A stretch of 64,000 nt of DNA, taken from Rathayibacter caricis DSM 15933 (GTDB lineage Bacteria > Actinomycetota > Actinomycetes > Actinomycetales > Microbacteriaceae). The position numbers were made by a program, and so were the translations under genes. Below, piece after piece: positions 1 through 8,200 of the stretch. The stretch spans positions 558,001 to 622,000 of the forward strand of contig NZ_PZPL01000001.1 in assembly GCF_003044275.1 (NCBI RefSeq), in the 5' to 3' direction. Below the pieces are notes generated by a model, which worked only from the letters and a program-made list of their open reading frames with translations, made no database searches and was not told the DNA's origin. Numbering within the stretch: the first letter of the stretch is position 1; each line of letters opens with the position of its first letter.

Positions 1-675
1 GACTCCCTCATGAACATGCCGCTGCTCACCTGGGCGGCCGAGCAGACGGGCGATGCGCACAAGACCGAGGCCGTGCGGCGCCACGTCGAGGCGCTGCGCA
101 CGCACATCCTCCGCCCGGACCACTCGACCTTCCACACCTTCTACTGGGACGCCGAGACCGGGGAGCCGCTGCACGGCGGCACCGAGCAGGGCGCCTTCGA
201 CGACTCCTGCTGGGCCCGCGGACAGGCCTGGGGGATCTACGGCTTCGCCATGAACCACCGCGTCTCGGGCCACCCGGCCGTGCTGGAGGCCTCTCGGGCG
301 TGCGCCGACTACTTCCTCGCGCACCTCCCGGCCGACCTCGTGCCCTACTGGGACCTCGTCTACACCGACGGGAGCGACGCCCCGCGCGACAGCTCCGCGG
401 CGGCGATCGCGGTCTGCGGGCTCTTCGAGCTCGCCTCCGTGGAGAGCGACGAGGAGCGCGCCGAGCACTGGCGCCGGTCGGCGCACGAGCTGCTCGCCGC
501 CCTGATCGAGCACTGCGCGCCCGCGACCCCCGAGTCGGCCGACACGGTCCTGCTGCACAGCGTCTACGACCTGCCGAAGGACGTGGGCGTCGACGAGGGC
601 ACCCTCTGGGGCGACTACTTCTACCTGGAGGCGCTCGTGCGCGCCTCGCGACCGGACTGGCGGCCCTACTGGTGA
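1..675 (+). CDS. GH88 unsaturated glucuronyl hydrolase, C-terminal part
   Basis: The reading frame is open from base 1, so the gene begins upstream and only about 224 C-terminal residues are present. Visible motifs are DSLMN at the very start, DDSCWARGQAWGIYG in the middle and PRDSSAAAIAVCGLFEL near the end. These are typical of family GH88 unsaturated uronyl hydrolases, (alpha/alpha)6-barrel enzymes that hydrate the 4,5-double bond of sugars released by polysaccharide lyases and so release 4-deoxy-5-keto-uronate. The RGQAW form points to GH88 rather than GH105. The product is the substrate of the KduI isomerase three genes downstream, so the gene is well placed as the first step of the operon. 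The stop overlaps the GTG start of the next gene. The substrate (glucuronyl or galacturonyl, and which polymer) cannot be read from this fragment. Confidence 0.88.
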   Translation, partial: DSLMNMPLLTWAAEQTGDAHKTEAVRRHVEALRTHILRPDHSTFHTFYWDAETGEPLHGGTEQGAFDDSCWARGQAWGIYGFAMNHRVSGHPAVLEASRACADYFLAHLPADLVPYWDLVYTDGSDAPRDSSAAAIAVCGLFELASVESDEERAEHWRRSAHELLAALIEHCAPATPESADTVLLHSVYDLPKDVGVDEGTLWGDYFYLEALVRASRPDWRPYW

Positions 676-1523
676 GACTCCTCCGCTACTCCTCGCCCGA
701 CGGCGACCGCACCGGCGTCGTCGTCGACGGCGACCGCGTGCTCGACCTGGGCGCGCTGCCCGTGAGCGGCCTGCTCGCCGACGACGCGCTCCTCGCCGAC
801 GCCCGCGAGCGCGCCGGGACCGCGTCCGGCGACGACCTCCCGCGACTCGACTCCCTGCGCCTGCTGCCGCCGGTCGTGCCGGGCAAGATCCTCTGCATCG
901 GCTACAACTACCGCGGCCACGTGCCCAGCGGAGGAGAGGACCGGCCGGTCCCGACGACTCCCGACGTCTTCGTGAAGACGCCGAACACGCTCTCGGCGCC
1001 CGGCGACCCCGTGACCCTGCCTGCCACCGCCTCCGACGTCGACTACGAGGGCGAGATCGCCCTCGTGATCGGCCGCGCGGGCCGCGACATCCCGCTCGAG
1101 GAGGCCGCCGCGCACATCGGCGGCTACTCGTTGATGAACGACGTCTCGGAGCGCACCTGGCAGGGCCGCTCGAGCCAGTGGACCCTCGGCAAGTGCTCCG
1201 ACGGCTTCGCTCCGCTGGGCCCCTGGCTCGTCACGCCCGACGACGTGCCCGACCCGCAGGACCTGCGCGTCGAGGTCGAGCGGGAAGGGCGGATCACCGT
1301 CTCGCAGAGCACCGCCGACCTCGTCTTCACGATGGCGGCGCTCGTCCACCATCTCAGCGAGGGCCTCACCCTCGAGCCGGGCGACGTGATCTCGACCGGC
1401 AGCCCGCAGAAGCTGCCCGACGCGCTCGCCGCGCACAGGCCGCTGGCCGACGGCGACTCCGTCACCGTGCGCGTCGACGGCCTCGGCTCGCTCACGACCC
1501 TCTTCCGAAAGGCAGGACGATGA
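672..1523 (+). CDS. Fumarylacetoacetate hydrolase (FAH) family protein
   Basis: A 283-residue protein starting at a GTG that overlaps the upstream stop (GTGA). The N-terminal ~65 residues form the small cap domain. The FAH catalytic fold follows, with GKILCIGYNY, the PDVFVKTPNTL stretch, the metal-binding DYEGEIALVIG and the closing GDVISTGSPQ. FAH-family enzymes cleave C-C bonds of beta-diketo acids or act as lyases or isomerases. FAH proteins next to SDR dehydrogenases hydrolyse 2,4-diketo-3-deoxy sugar acids in non-phosphorylative deoxy-sugar-acid pathways. That role is an inference here: a kdu-type pathway does not need an FAH enzyme. The start could be later, but the overlap and good alignment of the cap domain favour this one. 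The stop overlaps the ATG of the SDR gene. Confidence 0.85.
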   Translation: MRLLRYSSPDGDRTGVVVDGDRVLDLGALPVSGLLADDALLADARERAGTASGDDLPRLDSLRLLPPVVPGKILCIGYNYRGHVPSGGEDRPVPTTPDVFVKTPNTLSAPGDPVTLPATASDVDYEGEIALVIGRAGRDIPLEEAAAHIGGYSLMNDVSERTWQGRSSQWTLGKCSDGFAPLGPWLVTPDDVPDPQDLRVEVEREGRITVSQSTADLVFTMAALVHHLSEGLTLEPGDVISTGSPQKLPDALAAHRPLADGDSVTVRVDGLGSLTTLFRKAGR

Positions 1524-2284
1524 TCCTCGACAGCTTCCGACTCGACGGCCGCGTCGCCGTCGTCACCGGCACCAGCAAGGGCATCGGCCGCGGAGCCGCC
1601 CTGGCCCTCGCCGAGGCCGGAGCCGACATCGCCCTGATCGACCGCGGCGACGCCTCCGGTACGGCCGAGGCGATCAGGGCGCTCGGCCGCCGCGTCGTGC
1701 TGATCCGCCGCGACTTCGCCGCGGCGAGCGCCGACGAGCTGCACTCGGCGATCGACGAGGCCGTCGACGGGCTCGGGCGGATCGACGTGCTCGTCAACAA
1801 CGCCGGCACCATCAAGCGCGCCCCGGCCGCCGAGCACAGCGCCGGCGACTGGGACGAGGTGCTCCGCGTGAACCTCGACTCGGTGTTCCACCTCACGCAG
1901 GCGGCCGGCCGTCGGATGATCGCGCAGGGCTCCGGCCGGATCATCAGCGTCGCGTCGATGCTGTCGTTCCAGGGCGGCATCACGGTGCCCGGGTACACCG
2001 CCTCCAAGCACGCCGTCGCCGGACTCACGAAGGCGTTCGCCAACGAGTGGGCCGCCTCCGGAGTGACCGTCAACGCGATCGCCCCCGGCTACCTCGCCAC
2101 CGACAACACCGCGGCCCTGCGCGCCGACGCCGCGCGCGACGCCGCGATCCTCGCCCGCGTCCCCGCCGGGCGGTGGGGACTGCCCGCCGACCTGCAGGGC
2201 GCCTTCGTCTTCCTCGCCTCCGACGCGTCGGCCTACGTCACCGGGACCGTGCTCCCCGTCGACGGCGGCTGGCTCGTGCGATGA
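1520..2284 (+). CDS. kduD: SDR, 2-dehydro-3-deoxy-D-gluconate 5-dehydrogenase (KduD-like)
   Basis: A 254-residue classical short-chain dehydrogenase, the usual length of KduD. The Rossmann glycine motif VTGTSKGIGRG lies at residues ~14-24, NNAG at ~92-95, the catalytic serine in SVASM, and YTASK supplies Tyr and Lys. The C-terminus GTVLPVDGGWL is typical. The N-terminus MILDSFRLDGRVAVVTG resembles KduD, which reduces 3-deoxy-hexodiulosonate to 2-keto-3-deoxygluconate with NADH. KduI next door supports that assignment. SDR specificity is hard to call, however, and the adjoining FAH gene leaves open oxidation of a deoxy sugar acid at C4. It starts in an ATGA overlap with the FAH gene, so translation is probably coupled. 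Confidence 0.8.
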   Translation: MILDSFRLDGRVAVVTGTSKGIGRGAALALAEAGADIALIDRGDASGTAEAIRALGRRVVLIRRDFAAASADELHSAIDEAVDGLGRIDVLVNNAGTIKRAPAAEHSAGDWDEVLRVNLDSVFHLTQAAGRRMIAQGSGRIISVASMLSFQGGITVPGYTASKHAVAGLTKAFANEWAASGVTVNAIAPGYLATDNTAALRADAARDAAILARVPAGRWGLPADLQGAFVFLASDASAYVTGTVLPVDGGWLVR

Positions 2285-2316
2285 CCCCTCCCACCCGCGA
2301 CACAGGAGCCTCCGAC

Positions 2317-3141
2317 ATGGACCAGCGCTACGCCACCAACCCCTCGCAGATCCCCGGGATGACCACCGAGGACCTCCGCTCGCACTTCCTCGTGCCCGAG
2401 ATCTTCGTCGAGGGCGAGATCCGCCTCGTCTACACGCACCACGACCGCATCGTGCTGGGCGGAGCGACGCCCGCCGGCAAGCGGCTCGAGCTGACCGGCT
2501 ACGAGGAGATCCGCAGCGAGACCTTCCTCGAGCACCGCGAGCTGGGCGTCATCAACGTCGGCGGGACCGGCACCGTGACCGCCGACGGCGAGACCTACAC
2601 CCTCGTCACCGGCGCCTGCCTGTACCTGGGCCGCGGGATCGAGAAGGTGGCGTTCGAGGACGCCGACGGAGCCGCGCAGTTCTACCTGTTCTCGGCCCCC
2701 GCGCACACGGCCTACCCGTCGGTGCTCGTGTCGCCGGGCGAGGGCACCGTGCGCGAGCTCGGCGAGCAGTCGACGAGCAACCGCCGCACGCTCAACCAGT
2801 ACATCCACGAGAACGGCGTGCGCAGCTGCCAGATCGTCATGGGCGTCACGACGCTGCACGAGGGCTCGATGTGGAACACGATGCCCGCGCACACCCACGA
2901 CCGCCGCACCGAGTGCTACCTCTACTTCGACCTGCCCGAGGAGGCCCGCGTCATCCACCTCCTCGGCGAGCGCCAGGAGACGCGCCACCTCGTGGTCGCC
3001 GACCGCCAGGCGATCATCTCGCCGAGCTGGTCGCTGCACTCCGGAGTGGGCACCGCGGCGTACTCGTTCGTCTGGGCGATGGCCGGCGAGAACCAGGCCT
3101 TCGACGACATGGATCCGGCGCCGGTCGCCGACCTGGCGTGA
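2317..3141 (+). CDS. kduI: 4-deoxy-L-threo-5-hexosulose-uronate ketol-isomerase
   Basis: A 274-residue protein (family about 278) of the cupin-fold KduI family, which isomerises 4-deoxy-5-keto-uronate to 3-deoxy-2,5-hexodiulosonate. Recognisable stretches are RYATNPSQIPGMTTEDLR at the N-terminus, the zinc-binding block MPAHTHDRRTECYLYF (two His and a Glu) and PSWSLHSGVGT, which carries the fourth zinc ligand. The chosen ATG at 2317 is preceded by AGGAG about eight bases upstream. An in-frame ATG at 2281 overlaps the SDR stop but lacks a ribosome site and adds 12 non-family residues. The stop overlaps the kinase start. The assignment is strong, and it anchors the whole operon to unsaturated-uronate catabolism. 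Confidence 0.95.
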   Translation: MDQRYATNPSQIPGMTTEDLRSHFLVPEIFVEGEIRLVYTHHDRIVLGGATPAGKRLELTGYEEIRSETFLEHRELGVINVGGTGTVTADGETYTLVTGACLYLGRGIEKVAFEDADGAAQFYLFSAPAHTAYPSVLVSPGEGTVRELGEQSTSNRRTLNQYIHENGVRSCQIVMGVTTLHEGSMWNTMPAHTHDRRTECYLYFDLPEEARVIHLLGERQETRHLVVADRQAIISPSWSLHSGVGTAAYSFVWAMAGENQAFDDMDPAPVADLA

Positions 3142-4049
3142 GCTCGTCGGGAGCGGCCGTTCCGCGCGGCGTGCTGCTGGCCATGGGCGAGACCATGGCC
3201 GTGGTCGTGCCGACGGACGGCTCGGTGGCGCAGGCGGGCGCGTTCCTCGTCGACGCCGGCGGCGCGGAGTCGAACGTGCTCGCGCACGCGGCGGCCCTCG
3301 GAGTGCCGGCCCGCTGGCACAGCCGTCTCGGGGCGGATGCGCTCGGCGAGCGCGTGCTGCGCCAGCTGTCCGCGCGCGGCATCGACGTCTCCTCCGTGGT
3401 CGCCGATCCGGAGCACCCGACCGGGCTGTACGTGAAGGACCCGGGGCGGGGCGTCGTCTACTACCGCTCCGGCTCGGCGGCCTCCCGCCTCGACGAGGCG
3501 GACGCCGACGCGGCGCCGTTCGACGGGGTCGCGCTGCTGCACCTGTCGGGCATCACCGCCGCGCTCTCGGAGCCGGCCGACCGGTTCCTCCGCCGCGCCG
3601 CCCTGCGCGCCCGCGAGCTCGGGATCCCCGTGAGCGTGGACGTGAACCACCGCGCGGCCCTGTGGAGCGCCGAGGACGCGGCTCCCGCGCTCGCCGAGCT
3701 CGCCCGCCTCGCCGACGTCGTCTTCGTCGGCCGCGACGAGGCCGAGACCCTCTGGGGCACGCCGACCGCGGACGACGTCCGCGCGCTGCTCCCCGGCGTC
3801 GCGGAGCTCGTGGTGAAGGACGGCCACATCGGAGCGACCGTGTTCTCGGGCTCCGAGACGGTCTTCGAGCCGTCGCACGAGGTCGAGGTGCTCGACGCCG
3901 TCGGCGCGGGCGACGCCTTCGCCGGCGGCTACCTCGTGGCCCGGATGCTCGGCGCCGACCTCGGCGAGCGCCTGCGCAGCGGGCACGACCGCGCCGCACT
4001 CACCCTCGCCCTGTCGGGCGACTCCGTCGACGAGAGGACCGCACGATGA
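3138..4049 (+). CDS. kdgK: PfkB-family sugar kinase, probable 2-keto-3-deoxygluconate kinase
   Basis: A 303-residue ribokinase/PfkB-family kinase starting at a GTG in a GTGA overlap with kduI. The N-terminal MGETMAVVVP and the glycine pair in DAGGAESNVL form the sugar-binding lid region. DVNHRAALW and VFVGRDEAETLWG are typical KDG-kinase segments. The C-terminal DAVGAGDAFAGGY holds the catalytic Asp and the anion hole. By position between KduI and a KDPG aldolase it should phosphorylate 2-keto-3-deoxygluconate to KDPG using ATP. The family alone does not fix the substrate; the operon does. It ends in an ATGA overlap with the aldolase gene. Confidence 0.87.
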   Translation: MSSSGAAVPRGVLLAMGETMAVVVPTDGSVAQAGAFLVDAGGAESNVLAHAAALGVPARWHSRLGADALGERVLRQLSARGIDVSSVVADPEHPTGLYVKDPGRGVVYYRSGSAASRLDEADADAAPFDGVALLHLSGITAALSEPADRFLRRAALRARELGIPVSVDVNHRAALWSAEDAAPALAELARLADVVFVGRDEAETLWGTPTADDVRALLPGVAELVVKDGHIGATVFSGSETVFEPSHEVEVLDAVGAGDAFAGGYLVARMLGADLGERLRSGHDRAALTLALSGDSVDERTAR

Positions 4050-4681
4050 CCACCGTGACCGCACCCGCCACCGAGTGGGCCCGGACGTTCGACACCGTCT
4101 TCGCGGGAGCACCGCTGATGGCGATCCTCCGCGGGATGGGCGTGGAGCGCTCGATCGCGCTCGCGACGACCGCGTGGGACCTCGGGATCGACTCCGTCGA
4201 GGTGCCGCTGCAGACCGCGGAGGACGAGATCGCCCTGCGCGAGGTGGCCCGGCTGGGCGCGCAGCGCGGCAAGACCGTCGGCGCGGGCACGATCCTGCGC
4301 GCCGAGCAGGTCCCGGTGGCGCGCGCGGCGGGGGCCGGCTACCTGGTCTCGCCGGGGCTCGACCCGCTGATCGTGGCCGCGGCCGAGGCGGAGGGACTGC
4401 CGCTGCTCCCCGGAGTGGCCACGCCCTCGGAGGTGCAGCAGGCGGTCTCGCTCGGGCTCACCTGGGTGAAGGCGTTCCCCGCCACGTGGCTCGGCTCCGG
4501 CTGGTTCAAGCACATCCGCGGCCCGTTCCCCGGCGTGCGCTTCGTCGCGACCGGCGGCCTCGACGCCCGCAACCTGCAGGAGTACCTCGACGCCGGCGTC
4601 CGCGTCGCCGCCGTCGGCTCCGCCCTCGAGGACCCGGCCCAGCTCGACCTCATGGGCGCCCTCCTCGCCCGTTCCGCCTAG
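4046..4681 (+). CDS. eda: 2-dehydro-3-deoxy-phosphogluconate (KDPG) aldolase
   Basis: A 211-residue class I aldolase of the KDPG/KHG family. It splits KDPG into pyruvate and glyceraldehyde-3-phosphate, ending the uronate pathway. Glu52 in IDSVEVPLQT is the general acid/base, Lys142 in VKAFPA is the Schiff-base lysine, and GAGTI, SPG and PLLPGVATPSE are family signatures. TGGLDARN near residue 172 forms the phosphate site. The length matches the family. The start overlaps the kinase stop (ATGA). This is the last gene of the operon. The long spacer behind it is filled with palindromic repeats rather than a conventional terminator. Confidence 0.93.
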   Translation: MTTVTAPATEWARTFDTVFAGAPLMAILRGMGVERSIALATTAWDLGIDSVEVPLQTAEDEIALREVARLGAQRGKTVGAGTILRAEQVPVARAAGAGYLVSPGLDPLIVAAAEAEGLPLLPGVATPSEVQQAVSLGLTWVKAFPATWLGSGWFKHIRGPFPGVRFVATGGLDARNLQEYLDAGVRVAAVGSALEDPAQLDLMGALLARSA

Positions 4682-4726
4682 CCCCTCCCCCGCGAGGGAA
4701 CCCCGGACGATCGAGGGAGCCCGTGT

Positions 4727-5202
4727 CTGCTGGTCGAGTAGCCCCGCAGGGGCGTATCGAGACCCACCACCGCCGACTCGCCTCCCGGCGGACGCGGATC
4801 TCGATACGGCCGCTCCGCGGCCTACTCGATCAGCAAGCTGGAGCGCCGCCCGCCCCGCTGCTGCTGCTGCCCCGCCCCCGCTGCTGGTCGAGCAGCCCCC
4901 GCAGCGGCGTATCGAGACCCTCACCGCCGACCCGCCTCCCGGTGAACGCGGATCTCGATACGGCCGCTCCGCGGCCTACTCGATCAGCAAGCTGGAGCGC
5001 CGCCCGCCCTGCTGCTGCCGCCCTGCCTCCGCTGCTGGTCGAGCAGCCCCGCAGGGGCGAATCGAAGCCCTCACCGCCGACCCGCCTCCCGGTGAACGCG
5101 GATCTCGATACGGCCGCTCCGCGGCCTACTCGATCAGCAAGGGGAGCGCCGCCCGCCCCGCTGCTGCTGGTCGAGTAGCCGCGGAGCGGCGTATCGAGAC
5201 CC
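4727..5202. repeat. Family A palindromic repeats, seven units in inverted pairs
   Basis: The spacer behind the uronate operon holds forward units beginning CTGCTGGTCGAGTAG or GAGCAG (4727-4765, 4881-4920, 5032-5070, 5164-5202) alternating with reverse units GGATCTCGATACGG...CTACTCGATCAGC (4796-4837, 4950-4991, 5100-5141). Each unit is itself a hairpin: TCGA, GTA, a GC stem of 5-6 bp, a GCA/GGA-type triloop, the other stem arm, GTA, TCGA. Stem bases vary in compensating pairs (GCCCC/GGGGC, GCCGC/GCGGC, GGCCGC/GCGGCC). The paired inverted arrangement resembles BIMEs built from REP elements. No gene is supported in 4682-5281. Confidence 0.9.
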
Positions 5203-5281
5203 ACCACCGCCGAAGGGGCGCCCCGAGGCCCACCGCCGGCGAACGGCGCGGGTCCCGGGACGCCCCCTCAGGGCCGTCCGC

Positions 5282-8200
5282 TCAGCAGCGGAAGGCGGGG
5301 TAGTCGATCGACTGCTGCTTCGTGACGGGCTTGCCGTCGACGGTCGCGGAGACCGCGACTCCCACCGTGCCCGCCGCGGTGCTCGCCGAGCGCGTCGTCA
5401 GTGCCGCCACCGCGCTCTTCCCCGGCGCGACGGCCGTGAACGACTTGGTGCCGAAGGCCGTGGTCATCGCGACGTCCACCGGCACGTCGGCCGTGTTCGT
5501 CGCCGTGACCGTCAGCACGACCTTGCCCGCGACGCACCGGTTCTGGACCTTCAGCCCCAGGTCCGGCAGCGGGGACGGGACCGCCGCGACCGCGACCCAC
5601 GAGACGACGGGCTTCTCGCTCCCCGCCCCCTCGTTCGTGATCCGGTACTCCACGGTGCCCGCCTGCGCGAGCGTGAAGGTCAGGTCTCCGGAGAGCCGGG
5701 GCGTGGTGGCCGAGAGCGGCACGTTGCCCTTCGCCAGCTCCTGACCGCCGACCACGACCGTGTGGTTGAGCGTGCGGTTCAGCCCCCACCACTCCGTGAA
5801 CCCGCCCGTGAGCGTGTAGGTCCCGGCCTCGAGCGGCAGTCGGTACACCTGCAGTGTCGTGTCCTGGTACAGCCCGGTCGAGTACTTGTCGTTCACGTCC
5901 GTGCCGGCCTTCACGCGCGTCCCGTCGGCCACGTAGCCCCACTGGTCGGCGGCGGTCGAGGCCCGGTCCGACACAGCGTTGCGGAGGCCCGGAACCGACC
6001 CGCTCACCGCGGCGTACTGCGGCGAGGAGGTCGCCGCGGTGCCGGAGTCGATCCAGTACACGAGCGAGTCGGGCACGATCTCGAACTTCGCGACGACGAT
6101 GCCGCCGCCCGCGGTGGTGCCGCGGGCCGTCAGCGCCTCGTAGGGGGTGCGGGTCGCGGCGACGGAGTCGGCGCTCCAGGTCACCGGAGTCGCCGCACCG
6201 TCGAGGACGACCGTGGCGGGCAGGGCCGCCGTGGTGCTGAGCGCACCCTGGAACCCGACGTCGCGGGGCACGCTGCGCACGGTCACCAGGGCGAGGCGCG
6301 CGTTGTAGCCCGAGGTGCCGTCCGTGCCCAGAGCCACGTCCACCACTCCGGGCGCCGTCAGCGTCACCTGCTGCGAGATCGGCGTCGCCGCTCCCGTCGA
6401 GACCGCGGTGACCCGCTTGGCGGTGCCGCCGACGGTGACCGTCGACGCGAGGTTCGTCGTGAGCCCGGGCCGGGGAGCCTGGACCGTCGTGACCTCGTAC
6501 GTGCCCGCGGGCAGGGTCAGGTGGTAGACGACCGGCCGGTTGAAATCGGCCGGGACGTAGGACGACCCCCAGTCGGCGGCGGTGCCCCCGACGACGACTC
6601 CGGTGGAGGTCGTCGAGTAGCCCCAGGTGCTGCCGGCGGTCGTGCCGTCCCACTTCTGGTCGGCCGCGCCGTTCAGGACGCCCGGCTGGGCCGCCTTCAC
6701 CGCGGAGTACGCGGAGGGGGTGCCCGTGCCGGTGGCGCCGGAGTCGATGAAGTAGCGCAGGTCGGCCGGAGTGACGAGCAGAGCCAGGGTGACGCGCTGG
6801 TAGACGCCGGTCGACGCGATCTTCTCGGTGGTGCGCCCGGTGACGATGGCCGTTCCGAGCTCGGCCGCGGTGGCGAGCGCCTGCGCGGTGCTCGCGTCCC
6901 AGGTGATCGCCCGCTCGGCTCCGTCGACGACCAGCGTCGCCGGCAGCCCCTCGGCCTTGGTGCGGGACGCGAGACCGAGGTCGCGGACGTCGCTGCTGAC
7001 CCCCTCCGGGACGAGCCGGGCGGCGGAGTCGGCGAGACGGGCGACCTGCGCGGCCGCTCCCTCCGCGTCGAGGCCGACGGCGGCGGGTCCGGAGACGGCC
7101 GCGCGGGCCGTCTCGCGGATGCTCGCGAACGGCGCCCACGTCTGCGGGGTCCACTCCGACTGCACGAAACCGTCGGCTGTGGCGAGCGCCGCCCGCAGTG
7201 CGGCGGTGTCGACGGCGCCGGAGTCGGTGCCGGCCGGCACGATGCCGACGGCGTCGACGTTCAGCACCGCGTCGTTCGCGGTGCGGAGGGTCACCGTGTG
7301 CTCCCCCGCGGGCAGGCCGCGGAGGGTGAAGGTCGTGCGCTCGCTGCCGGCCGCCCAGGTCGGCGCGTTCGCGACCACCTGCACGCCGTCGACGATCGCG
7401 TCCAGTCGGGCCGAGCCGTCGTTGGAGCCGAGCACGTCGATGCCCGTTCCCGTGAAGGTGTAGGTCAGCGACGCTCCCCGGCCCGTGCTCTTGGACGCGG
7501 TGCGCTGCCACTCGAACATGCCCTGGCCGTTCACGTGCGTCCACTTCGAGTCGAAGCGCAGCACCGGGGTCGAGACGTCGGCCCAGCTGGTCTGGTGCAT
7601 GCCGTCGATCACGGACGTGTAGTACGGCGTGAATCCGGGGACGCGCTCGATCCGCAGGTCGTCGAACTGCGTGAAGGTGAACGCGGAGCCGAGCTGCACC
7701 CGTCCGGCCGCCTGCGGTGCCGCGTCCGTGTACGACGCGATCTGCACGCCGTTGAGGTACGCGGTGTACACGCTGCCGGCCACCTGGACAGCGAGGGTGT
7801 TCCAGACACCGGTGCCGGTCCTGAAGGCCGTGGCCGGAGTGTCGGAGGCCCTGCCCGAGGCGACGGCGGTGCCGTAGCGCAGCAGGCTCCAGGCGCCGGT
7901 CGCGTCCACCTTCAGCTCGGCCGCCGAGACGTTCGAGCCGTTGGCCGTGCCGCCCTGCTCGCGGGCGCCGAGGGTCGCGTAGGGCGTCCCTCCGGCCTCG
8001 AACAGCACGTCGACGGAGGCGCGGTAGTTCGCCCAGCGGTAGTCGCCGATGGTGGTCTTGGGGTCCCCCTGGTTCCAGGCGCTGCCGTTCATGCCGGTGC
8101 CGATCTGCTGGCGCAGCACGCGGTCGCGGGCCGGGTCGCCGGTGGCCACCGACTCGAACGCGCCGTTGGTGTCGTTCGTGTAGCGCGGGATCGCTCCGTC

